From Syngnathus acus (lineage: Eukaryota > Chordata > Actinopteri > Syngnathiformes > Syngnathidae), in assembly GCF_901709675.1 (NCBI RefSeq), contig NC_051104.1, positions 7,756,501-7,820,500 of the forward strand: a stretch of 64,000 bases of DNA, read 5' to 3'. Positions 11,493-31,800 of this stretch are shown piece after piece; position 1 is the first letter of the stretch, and each line of letters begins with the position of its first letter. The notes beneath the pieces are model-generated. The model was given only the letters and a program-made list of their open reading frames with translations, did not search any database and was not told the DNA's origin. The position numbers and the translations under genes were made by a program.

Positions 11493-12335
11493 CGTAAAGT
11501 GATATAATTGTCACCGAGTCTCGACTTTTAGCGTCGTAGCGGGCGGGCACGGGGAGATTTGACAGAGTTGGGGTCGGGGATGCCTTCCCGTTTTACTCTC
11601 CACATGTAGCTCGTTGCGATGGTTAGCTTAGCCGCCGCACCGCTTTCCACGATAGTGAGCAGACTGTCAACCCTGCAGAACGCATGCGCACTGTGGGGCA
11701 AATACTGTGTAAGGCCTGATTTTGGTCTGTCAGGATGTACACTCGACTTTCGGTTTCTGTTGAGGATCTAGCTTTTTGTGTTATTTTGTGTTAACTGTTA
11801 TTTCAAATGTAAAAAAAAAAAAATAAGGAAAAAAACAGATATAGAAACAAAACATTGTTAGAAGTAACAAAACAGAAAGTAAAGGGGTCAACAACCCAAT
11901 TCTATTCCCCATTCTATCTTGTAAATGTTAAATGGCTGTTTTAATGAGGTTATAAATAAATAGATAAAACACCATCAACCATTTATGAAGTAAAAGTGCG
12001 TGTTTTAATTCAACTGAGGGTTAAAATGAGCGCTGTCGTCACTAATTTCCGCGGCGACTCCATTTTGGCTCAATCGTCATTGCATAGATCGCAGTCACAG
12101 TTGTAAGAGCCACCTCCTCGCATAAATATGTGCTCGATATGGGCTAAACTACTTTCAAAGAGTTATTTGGTCTTTTGTTCAAATTACATCTTCGTAAAAC
12201 ATCGTATTCTTAGCGTAGAATTTGTTAGCATTTATTATTATTATTATTATTATCCCAAAGAAATAACTGAGGAAATTGTTCATAGTGGTGGTTCTAACGT
12301 TGCGACTATCTTCGTGCAGTTCCGGGGGAGGATCC
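11493..12335. promoter_or_regulatory. Divergent promoter region of naa50 (-) and atp6v1a (+)
   Basis: The two start regions face away from each other here. A GC-rich stretch upstream of naa50 (about 11480-11700) contains an NRF1-like site at 11681-11692 (cgcatgcgcact; the reverse complement reads tgcgcatgcg). The middle (11760-12260) is AT-rich with a poly(A) run near 11811 and a (TTA)n microsatellite at about 12233-12253. No gene is seen in it. Confidence 0.5.
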
Positions 12336-12476
12336 AAAATGGCGGCGCCCGCAGTGGCAGCTTCCGTCCAGTGAATGAAGTCAGCTGACCTCAGTCTGCT
12401 GCTGCCGTCACGCACCACAACGCGCATCGTTTTCTATCGAAGCAAGACAGCTAAACCGCCGTTTCGCAACTACACG
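12320..12476 (+). other. atp6v1a: Probable non-coding first exon of atp6v1a, with YY1-type element
   Basis: A GC-rich stretch ends at a strong donor (acacg|gtgagc at 12477) and precedes the coding exons by about 0.9 kb. It contains AAAATGGCGGC at 12336-12346, an exact match to the YY1 consensus that often sits at or just downstream of housekeeping transcription starts. The left boundary is a guess. The 936-bp intron to the first coding exon holds a (CA)n-rich run near 12885-12902 and nothing else recognised. Confidence 0.6.
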
Positions 12477-13412
12477 GTGAGCCTGCTTTATTCTTACGAC
12501 CACTGATGTAGTTTAGACACTGACGCGTACGCTATTTCATTTAGAATTGCTTGTTGTTTTAAGACTAGTCACCCATTGCACCAAAATGCCGGGGACCCCC
12601 TTTTTTCTCTCAGGCCGAGACCGTCAGTGTTACCAGATAACCCTACGAATGTCATATGAACAAAGTATAGGCAATACAATCTTATTTGGAAGGTTATTCC
12701 AATGGGGGACACGGTTGCGCAAAACGAAGCAGAGGCGCCAAATATGTCGTTGTGTCATCAAAACATTGGTTCAAAATCATACGAATTAGCTGAGTTTAAC
12801 GGGTTAACTTGTTTTAATTCACACCAGGGTGTCAGGACTGTGCCGCTTACCTGCAACATTCTGAACACACAATAAGTATACACACGCACACACGCACACA
12901 CACTGTAGATTAAATGACATCAGGAAGATGCACTACCAGCTGTACACTTTATAAGCAAAATACAGTGATGGGGAGCTATTATTAAATATGAACCAAATTA
13001 AAAATGGGGATTCCTAAGTTCCCCATTCACAGTCAAAGTGTCCATGCTCATTTTCCACTTCCTTATCTGGCCAGTAAGTCATGTGCCACAGTCACATGAT
13101 CATCAAGCATTATGTTTTTGCTCGCTGTCCTGATGTGGAATGCATGAAGGATTCAAATGGTGGGATCTCACATACGCACCCACAGAAAATGGCTTGTCAA
13201 TATTTGCACGCCAATGTGTGCATCAAATGACTGCAGCGGGAGATGAATCAGTCAATCAAGCCACCTTATCTCTGCACTGTTTCAGTTTCAAGTCTTCAAG
13301 CTGCTTTTTGGAGAGGGGGGGGTGATCGTTGCAGTTCCTTCAATGACTTACTAGTGGCGCTGTTTGATCATGTGTATCATCATTTCTTCCTCCTAGTCAG
13401 AAACCAGTGAAG

Positions 13413-16429
<3,017 letters not shown>

Positions 16430-16874
16430 ACTTTTTCTTTTTTTCTGGTCTCCATCACATTCCACCTTTTGTGCTTCCCTGTTGTGTGTGTGTGCGTGCA
16501 ACTTCATATGGAGGTCAAAGAGAAAAGATGTACTGTATTTGTGATTGTTTGATGCCTCAAGTCGGCGCACTCTGGATCCTCTGCATGATTTTGAATTATT
16601 GTGTGGCCATTTTGTTTACATCATCATCATCATATCTGTGTGTGTGTGTGTGTGTGGGTGAGTGAGTGGGGGGGGTTGCTCTTCCATTGTACGCAAGTCA
16701 CACACTTCTCATCTCTGTACAGAAGAATTATGAACAGAATACGTAAGCGAGAGCAGTCTATTTATTGCAACATTTTTGACGTAACTGTGTCGTTTTGTTT
16801 TGCGCTTGTGCGCGTGTTTGTGTCGTGTACCTTTGCCGCGCGGATGTCAGTACGAGTCGGACGGCTCCCGAGCG

Positions 16875-16880
16875 ATTAAA
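16875..16880 (+). terminator. atp6v1a: Poly(A) signal (ATTAAA) of atp6v1a
   Basis: The common variant hexamer ATTAAA lies about 450 bases after the stop codon and is followed within 40 bases by a GT-rich segment (tctggtgtttgcctttgttg). The 3' UTR before it includes a (GT)n microsatellite near 16637-16656. Confidence 0.6.
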
Positions 16881-18037
16881 CGTGCGGGCTTGAAAACAAA
16901 AGGAATATCTGGTGTTTGCCTTTGTTGCTGTTTGACCGGTCTCTCTGCATGTCTCGCATAGTTTTCAAAAGTGACCTTTAAGTGTCTTGCAAGGGATCAG
17001 GAAGTCTTTATATTGTATTGCGTTATGAACATTAGGAGGTTTTACCAGGGTTTACAATGGCAATGCAGACCTGGTCACATGCATTCAGGGGTTTGGTATA
17101 GGCCACGCCCCACAGGTTTGAACACCCCTATTTGTTCAAAATGGATTCCTCCATAAGTGAGCTGCCTCGCTTAAAGGTGTGAACTACACCTGCAGACCAA
17201 ACAAAACCTTTTTGAATGAATCGCCAGAACCTGCAAGCACAAGGAAATAAGACTATTTCAAACAGTGCGTGTTAGTCTTGTCACGCCATCCTGGGTCCAT
17301 ACCGAGTCAGGTAGGTGTGAAGTTTTGACGAGTCGTCACGGTGCTTTTAATCGCAGCGATTTGTGGGGAGTTGAGATCCACGTGAAGTGATAACTCACTC
17401 GTCTTTCAACACCAAGACTGATAAAGACGTTTCATTCTACACTGGAAAAACAAAACGGTTTCGGCCAAACCTAATTACCAATGAACAAAATGTACTAAAA
17501 ACTCATTTAGAAGAATATCGCTCATCTTTTTAAGCTAATTGTTTGTTCACCCTCCAATGTGATTAAATTGTAATATCTTACAGTGAAGTAAATATTTGTA
17601 TGAAAAACCTTCTTGGGCCATTCATATATGAAACAAGCGGCCATAATATCAAATATCCTCATCACTTGTTGCTAGGTAGAATTGATGGGACCATATTTTG
17701 CAAAAATATATCAAATTCCAGGACTACTTAGTATCACCCTACCAGAGCGCAATCTACTGGATATGGCACTCCTATACTTGCTCCAAATCCAAAATGGTTA
17801 ATAGTGTCATGGTTTATTGTGAGTGTGTTTTTCCATGCAGCCAAACCAGTTGGGCTGCAGTTCTAATGAGCTCCCTCAGGGCCCTGTACAGTGTTTGATG
17901 ACATTCACTTTAGAACTCATTCGAGAGAGGTGTCCAAGTCCTCCACTACAAGTTCTGCTTGGTGTCAAAACAAAAAGCTCCTACAACTCATAGGAAAACG
18001 CTCCTACAAAGTTTTTGTTGTTTATTCTCTTGTACAG
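16881..18037. other. atp6v1a to gramd1c interval
   Basis: No coding gene is recognised. The gramd1c promoter and any 5' exon upstream of the splice acceptor at 18031-18037 (tgtacag) must lie here, but no convincing upstream coding exon is seen. The stretch around 17440-17650 is AT-rich and repeat-like (acactggaaaaacaaaacgg), but I could not assign it to a family. Confidence 0.35.
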
Positions 18038-18050
18038 CACGCCAGAGCAC

Positions 18051-24001
<5,951 letters not shown>

Positions 24002-24465
24002 CGCGATGGTCAACCTCACCCTGTTTTTATTGCTCTTGACTGACCTCTTGAACTGTGCCTTTAGTGTGAGTCACACACAAAAAAACAAATGTTAATACTT
24101 TATCTTTTTGTTTTATCCAGAAAGTGAATCCTTTTTTTTTTTTAATGATGTTGTTGTATACAAGTTTGCACATTTTTAATCTTATTCGCCTAAGGGCTTT
24201 GAGCCCAGGATGTGTTTTTAGAAATTTCTTGAAATAAATAGGATCAGTCAAGTCTTATTTTTAGATTTCCCCTTTTATGAACCCACACACACACACACAC
24301 ACTCGCATTCACCCTGATGTTTCGTTGAATGTGTTTATATACACTTCTTGTTGTAAATGCATGTTTCCTGACCACTGTTGTGCATAAATGTTAAGTTTCA
24401 TGTTTACATTGTTGCCGTCACTGTTCTATTTTGGCCACTTGGGTGAACTTATCCCCCCCCCCCTC

Positions 24466-24496
24466 AATAAACTGTGAGTCTTCAAATCCAAATAAA
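24466..24496 (+). terminator. gramd1c: Poly(A) signals of gramd1c
   Basis: AATAAA occurs at 24466-24471 and again at 24491-24496, about 0.47 kb past the stop. Both are followed by T-rich sequence. The 3' UTR carries a (CA)n run near 24284-24302. Confidence 0.65.
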
Positions 24497-24504
24497 GCTG
24501 CAGT

Positions 24505-25900
24505 GATTTTTTTTTTTTTTTTTTTTTTTCAAGACAAGGGAAAGGTACGGAAAAGGATTCTTTTTAAATAAATTATTTAAATGTATATTACTTCAGGAAA
24601 AACATGCTAATTATACACCTTTTTTTTTCTCGTGGGAAGTCACATTATTTTTGTGATTTTACAAATTTAATTTGGTCATTTTCACAGGGGGAACTTCCAC
24701 GAGGAAAAAAAAGTCAAACGAAAAGTTTTAATTTTAAGAAAATAATTTTTATTTTTCCTTTTCACAGGTGGGAAACCCTGCCTATGTGTGACGTCATTAG
24801 TAGGGGACAGCCAAGTTAATAATTAAAAAAAAAAAAAAAAAACGTAGCAAAACTCCGAGTCCTGGACTCTGAAGGAAAACTTTATTACGCCATATCAAAT
24901 TGTACATTCATTAAACTTTTAGCGATGCCCGATGACTTCCGCCGACACGTTCACCACACCGGAAATGACTGCACGAGACGACAAAGTAAGAAAGGTACCA
25001 GCGAACATGTTGCAGCTCACCTTTGTGGTATGTTTGTCTTCCACTTTTTCTGGAAAATATCAAACCTTCAATTGAATGGTGACTATTGAAAGTGCTTAAT
25101 TGTGTTTTGAGTCCGTGGCTGTCGTGGAAGTGCAGCAAGTTACGACAAGCTGCTGTTATTTGAGGAAAATATGATGTTTCATACATTTGGTGTGATTGAA
25201 GTTGTTTTCCTCAAGCGTAAGGTCTTGTAATTGTACCTGCCAGGAAAATAGTGACTTCAAATGGTGGTTGCTACGGAACTCCACCGTAGGAGCAACCGAA
25301 ACCGCGAGGAAGTGACACAATACCACGTGACCATTAAAGGCCTCCTTTTGCGTGTTTCCCCCCCAATTGAAAACGTTTCCTCGGTTACCTCATTTTCTTT
25401 CATGATGAAATCAGCTTGTTTAATGGTGTGGCTAGATCTCATGCTGTGAATTAGCCCTCACTCAGTCCCAGTGGCAGTTCTAGACCAGTTTCACTGAGGG
25501 ACCTGTCCGGGTCATAGTCCAATTCCACCCACTTGTATTGTAGTTGACCACAACACATTTATATTGCTGACATGTTTTGTAGGACTCTCCATTGCTTTTG
25601 GTCTCCACAGTCGTTCAAAATGGCAGCAAAGAACATCCCGTTGTATTCCTGCACCACAAACAACAATGAGGCGCACCAATTCAGATGATGAGAGCTGATG
25701 CAAATAAAATTGAGAGCACCAGTGAAGGAGCGCCAAAGGACCTGGGAGACAGTTGTCAGAGAGAAGACATCATTGAAGATCCTGCGCGTGACAAGTGTGC
25801 GACACCGATAGAGAATAGACAGGTGGCATGTGCTTTAATCACAAAAGGCTCTCGAATCACTGAACACAACTCTCCTTCACTGTCAGCGCAGCCATCAGCC
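24505..25900. other. gramd1c to zdhhc23 interval
   Basis: This holds a poly(T) run (24509-24530), a poly(A) run (about 24824-24842), a full CRE palindrome TGACGTCA at 24789-24796 and an NF-kB-like decamer gggaacttcc at 24689-24698. An open frame continuous with zdhhc23 extends upstream to an ATG pair at 25685. No other gene is seen. The zdhhc23 promoter should lie in the right half. Confidence 0.4.
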
Positions 25901-28308
25901 ATGAAGAGAAGGCGGGACGAGGACGAAAAGGAGCAGTTGTGCTGCTGCGAATACATCAACAGACACGGCCAGCGAAGCCACGTGGGAGCCTGCTGCTGCG
26001 ACTGCGAGGATCTGGACGAAGCCTGCGACCGGTATGCCGGGCAATCTCTCTTATTCTCTCTTGCGAGATAACAATTTGGTTTCAGTTTAGTTCATCGAGA
26101 AATAGTCCAACACTTGAAGGTCATAGTCACCCTGACCGTGTACTGTAAACACATTATTCTGTCTGATAATCGTGACATGTTAGCTGAAATGATGATCTCA
26201 AGACCTTCAATATCTGGAGGGGCAATCATGATTCGTGATCCTCGGAAAAGTCATTATGTAACACTTAGAACTCAGGGACGAACGGGGGCGTTTTTACGAC
26301 ACGTTATTAGCTCCCCCATAACCAGCAAAATTGTCGGCTTGCCAACCATTTTCGTTTGTAAAACCTGACCTCAGACAATTAGGGGATTATTTCATGGAGT
26401 CTGGAATAAATGTTGTGATAGCTGCGGCAATCTCCGTCTCAAGGAACTGCTGTTTTTCAGGTTTTTTAAGCGAGAGACTCAAAGTCCAGAGGCAATGTCC
26501 CGGGTGGTCACTGAGATCAGCGATCGAGTCCGTGTCCCCTGGTTCCGGGGCGGCGCCCGCAGAGTGGACCTGTCCGTCATCCCTCCTCTGGTTCTGCTTC
26601 CAACCCTGCTGCATCTCTCCGCGTTCCACTTCCTGGTCGGCCTGGCGGTTCTGATCGCGCTGCCGGGCTTGCTGCTGTGGTACTACTACTTCACTCACCG
26701 CAAGAAGGCCCGGACTCTGTTTTTCCTTAGCCTGGTGATTTTTTCCTTGGCCTACATGTACTATTTATTCATCACCAAAGTGGTACCGCGAGGGGGCCTC
26801 GGTGCCATTCATGTCGCCACGGTAACCGTCGGGGTCCTGCTCACTTTGCTGGGCCTCGCCATCACCAAGAGAGGCCCGGGCGTCGTAAAGCCAAAAGAGT
26901 CGAATCCTGTTCTCCGAGACCAGGTGGGAGAGTCGCGAGAGGCGGAGCCTAGCCGGAAGAACTGGTGCTCGGTGTGTCGGCTGGTGCGACCACCCAGGGC
27001 GGGACATTGTCGGATATGCGGGCTCTGCGTGCTGCGTCATGACCACCACTGTGTCTGGTATGTTATCATACCTCTTTCCTGACCTTTTCTACTGATGAAT
27101 TCCATGTAGTCAGTTGTCCTATTCATGCCAGCGTGCCACGTTTACTGCTCAATGTTCTGTTCAGGATCGACAGCTGCGTAGGCCGGGAGAACCACCGCAG
27201 CTTCCTGTTAACGCTCGTCCTCTTCCTGTCTACGTCCTCGTACGGGATCGGCCTTACGCTGCAGAGCGTGTGTCTGGAGCAAATCATCCTCAGCGCTTTG
27301 TTCTACTGCCCGGGAGTCTACGAGGAATACAGGTAAAAGGAAAAATCCCTTGCAAAGTGGAAAGTCACTTTGTCAATTCATTGGCACAATATTTCAAGCA
27401 AATGATTTTGGTCATTTGGGTGTAATTCCACTGTCAATCACAAGATTGACTTTAAGATCAGGGGATGTTTGAGAATATTTGCCACATCACGTCCTGAGCG
27501 TTGTTGTTAGTCACCTGAACGTTGAACCGAGGCTGTGATTGACCCAAGTCAAATTCCTTGTTTGGCACGCTCAAACATGGCCAATAAAAACTCTTGAATC
27601 TTGAAGATGGAGTATTATGAACTGATAAATAATATCCCCATTGATATTTCTCACTAGTGCCTCCCTTTGCTTCACGTGTGCCTGGTACTGCACTTTGGTG
27701 ACTTGCGGCGTCTTTCACTTATTGCTGACTCAGCTGCTCAACATCAGCTACAACGTGACGGAGCGTGAGGCGCGTGCTGCCGTCAGGGAGCGCTCTGCCC
27801 GCCGGGCCCTGTGCGGGCTGGCCGTAGACACCGGCGTCCACTCGCGGGGCCTGTGCGCCAACTGGGCTGAGTTTTGGACCATGTCGGAGGAACGGAGCAG
27901 TGTAAGAGCAGTGTTGCTATTCTATTTTCTGTCCACTGGAGGGCAGCATTGTGCCTTTTTTCACTTGGCTGGACTCCTCGAGTACCACTCCATATCCTTG
28001 ACGTGCAAATCAAGGTCATTAAGATGGAAAAAAACCCAACAACTTTTGAATTCTTTACATCTCATTTTCTCCCCTCCCTTGACTGTCTCTAATGTGACAT
28101 TTTCGATGCATCCACTCACCGTCCGTCACCTTCCCCATTCCGTTCATCCGTCAGCTGTCTCGACTTATTCCTTTCAATGCTGAGCGTTGTCATTTTGTGT
28201 CCCGTCTAGTGCCGTCCAGGGAGCGAAGGCGACGAGTCACGCGTGAAAGTCAGTCATTTCGACACCCATCCCGCTTTCGGGGTATCATCACACCCAGATG
28301 ACGTCTGA
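25901..28308 (+). CDS. zdhhc23: ZDHHC23, DHHC-type protein palmitoyltransferase (NIDD)
   Basis: Five coding exons: 25901-26031, 26461-27057, 27165-27332, 27658-27901 and 28210-28308, giving 412 aa (human about 409). The start [12 protein letters not shown] is chosen because it aligns with the human N-terminus just before the Cys-rich [12 protein letters not shown]; an in-frame ATG at 25685 would add 72 residues. Exon 2 carries several hydrophobic membrane segments (for example [14 protein letters not shown] and [19 protein letters not shown]). The catalytic Cys-rich domain reads [12 protein letters not shown]...[17 protein letters not shown]. Downstream are [10 protein letters not shown] and a tail ending SSHPDDV, comparable to the PDZ-binding C-terminus by which mammalian NIDD binds nNOS. 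It transfers palmitate to substrate cysteines at membranes. It is convergent with ccdc191. Confidence 0.94.
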
Positions 28309-28760
28309 GCTACCGCTGGCGCAAGAAGCTCCAAGTAGCCCGACCCAGTATTTGTCGGCGGCGGACAGATACAAAAGGTTCTGAGTTCTCTTTGTGCTTC
28401 CTCATTATTATGGCCTACTTAAGCAAATGGAATGTTACAAGGGAATTTGTCACCCTTGATGAGTTGGCCTCTTTCGAAGAAATCTTGGGTGGCAGGCAGT
28501 TCCTCAGTCAAGAGAAAAAAGAAAAGTAAACCTCAGGCTTGCATCATGAAGAACTTGAAAATCAATCACCAGGTTTTAGTGATTCAGTACAGTTGTGGAA
28601 GAAGTAACACGTGAAGCTATTGCTGCAAAGCTCTTGCCTTATTTTGTAATGTTATATTCTTGAAAAAATAACCACAATATTGTCACCTTTGACCAAATCG
28701 AAAAAAAATCATGTTTCTCACTGGCTGACGTGACTCTTCTACATCACTTGGACCAACTTC

Positions 28761-28776
28761 TTTATTTCTCAATAAA
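28761..28776. terminator. Bidirectional poly(A) signal shared by zdhhc23 (+) and ccdc191 (-)
   Basis: The 16-base stretch tttatttctcaataaa places an AATAAA on the minus strand (28761-28766) four bases from an AATAAA on the plus strand (28771-28776). The first is about 65 bases past the ccdc191 stop. The second is about 460 bases past the zdhhc23 stop. The two 3' UTRs therefore probably overlap by some tens of bases. Confidence 0.65.
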
Positions 28777-28830
28777 TGATTGACGACGTGCTGCTGAGAC
28801 GTCAGTGAGTTTGTTGACTTTTTTGTCTTT

Positions 28831-31800
28831 TCACAGAGGATGTGACCAAAAACTAGGCAGCACCTCAGTCACTTTCCGACAAAGCCTCTCGCGCCGCTCT
28901 TCTCGCTCTCTTTCTTTCCGCTGCACACAGGGAAGGAGCCTCCAGGCCTGGAAGCATCGCCAGAGCGCCACTCTGAAGTCACACGCACACACAAAAGAAA
29001 GAAAGGAAGGAGTTTAAGAAACAGACTGGTTCTGGTCCTTTGACGATACCTAAATGAGATTTCAGAGGACAGCTGGTAGGAATTGAGCGTCTGGCTTTTC
29101 GTGGGCCTCGCCTGGGAATCAGGGAAACGTTTGCCCGTATTCCATTTGACCCCATTAAAGTTACAGCGTGACAAAGTCTTGACCTGACATATTGGGTCAC
29201 ATATATTGGCTATAAATAACCCAACATCATTTCACCCAATTTGCACCCAGCACTTTTGAGAGTCCAACCATAAAAGTTTGAGATTTGTCATTGTTAGTGA
29301 GCAAACTTAAACGTTTAGCAAGTTAGCAAATAAATAATCCCCTGATTTATGACTGATAGTTTGCTTTATGCAAATGAATTGAATCACAATACATTGTTCT
29401 GATGGCAGACTGATGGCCAGCAGCAAAACATGACGCACGCAACCTAATTGACTGTGCAGAAGCTGGAATCAGCAGTGAATAGATGGATGCCTTTTTATTG
29501 CGAACTCTCATTTATCATCATCATCATCCAGCGGCGGTGACACTTATTGCTTTTCTGACTAACTACAAAAATGTCGCAGGTGAAAGCGCGCCCGCCCGCC
29601 CGCCCGCCCACCCGCCGTTCCAGACCTGTTGTCGTGCCCCTCGGCCATCTGCTGATATTCCAGCGCCAGACTCTTCTCCTGGATCACGTGGTCCAGCAGA
29701 GCTCGCAAGAACCTCCTCAGCGTGTGGGTGCGACAGAAGACATCCGCCTGCGCCTCCTGAAGTAGCCGGAGGTCTTCAAGCTGCCGTGGTAGGAAAATTG
29801 GATGAGATCAGTTCGATTGTCTCCCACACATGTTGCCATGACAAAGCTCACATTCATATATTCTTTATCCTCTGTGAAGATGGACTAATTATACCGCCAC
29901 GCACCTCTGTCTTAACAGTGTATACTGCCCCCAGAACAGAAGGAGCAACTCGGGCAGTGTCACAAAATCAGGCCCAAAAGTGTGTTTTAATTCTAAACAC
30001 CGACTTCAACGAGCTACACTCAAAATGGCAGTGGGATGAATCTGGGCTCACCAGACTGTTCACAATGTGTAAGCGCCTTCATTTTATTACCATTTCTCAT
30101 CGTCTACTGCTTTCTAGTGTGGGTGGGGGGGTTAAGTGATAAAAGCTGAACCTGTATTAAACCGGGAAGTCCAAGCAGAGCTTATTTTTCCACATTGGGA
30201 ACATAATACGGTGTGCAGGCAGCGTGGGGATTAGTCACTGCCAGAGGATGGCCTGTAGCAATCCTGATTGAGTGTGTGTGTGTGTACGCACTCTTTTCCA
30301 GTAGCTTAAGCTCCTCCGGAGTAGAAGTCTTTGGTGCAGTCGCTCGGCGCGGGCTTCCTTCTCAGACAGAATCTCTCTTGCCGACCGGCGCCATCGGAGA
30401 AGGCATCGCCTCAGGATGAAGTCCGAGTAATGACTCTTGGCCCTCTGGCGGCACACAGACACAATAGAAGGGTATGAAATCGTGCCATGTGATGCTACGA
30501 ACTTCTGAGTCACTCTAACGTGATCCAGTTTGACGATTATAATTCAGTGATGCTTTTGCGTACCACTAGAGAGCACCCTTGTGCCATTGATGGATGATGC
30601 TAATTTGCCAAGATTAATTCGGATCATTTCTTCCTAAAGAGGAAGAAGATGTTTTTTTTACAAGTAGCAAAATACTAAAAGCAAGGAGTGATTAAAAAAA
30701 CAAGTAGATCATTTTTACAATTTTGAATTATTAAATGCATATCGTTGTTGATTATGAATAGATTGTAAAAAAGATATATTTTGCAAAGAAAATTATACAC
30801 GGTATAAAATACAGCTTTCTGATTCTTTTGGAGGGAATACTCAGCATGAATATTAATGACGCACCGAGGCATTATTTGGTATCATAAAAATCCCCAGTAA
30901 GTCATTCCAAGTTCAAAATTTGATTAACATTATAATTATGCGGAAACATAACATTTGTTTTTGCACGATAAGATTATCTCCAAACATGCAGTCTACTTTT
31001 TGAAGAACAACAAATTTATGACTTCCAGCTAATAGACATGCTCATGCGCGCACACATAACACGCGCTGCATGTGAAATTGATGTCCGACGAGGCGAGGGA
31101 TTTTTTTTATTTATTTATTCAAATGGAATTTTGTATAATTGGAACTTGGAGGTCAGAAATCCTCTGAAGGACCGTGTAAAATAAGCGCATCAAAGTTAAA
31201 GTAGCAAGGGGTTAGTGGACTGCCAATCAAAAAATAAGTAAAGTAGGGAGTCAGTTACCTCTCGGTTGGCCTGCTTGAGCTCAATCAGGCGTTTCCACGG
31301 CGCCAGGCCTCGGCCACGGAGCAAATGTCTATCGTGGTGATGACGAGCCCGATCCAGGAGTTGCTGCTGTAGTTTGATTTGTTTCACTTTCTCCTCTTCT
31401 TTCTACACAGCAAGGCAGAGGGGGATGTTTTGGGCCGGGATAACGAGCAGTGCGATCGATAGTAGGCCCCTTAAGGGTGCCTGAAGGTGCCAACATGAAA
31501 TAAGTGAAGTTTCCTTCCGTGGTAGAAAACAAAGAACCGGGCGGGCCACCTGCGGTAAAAATAATTCTCATCCCTGCTAAATAATTGAAGTGTCATCCCC
31601 TGACCTCAACCCTATTGAGAATCCTACCGAAAGCCATCTTGCCTCGTAATTTGGCACACTGTTTTGAGTCACGGTGCCATTGCCATCGGTTCAATCAACT
31701 GTAAATACTATTTTCAAAGATTGTCGAATCCAAGAAGCCGCTTTTCTCACCCTCCTGGCCAGCTGTCTCTCCCGCTGCTTCTGGGCTTTCTCCATCTCTT

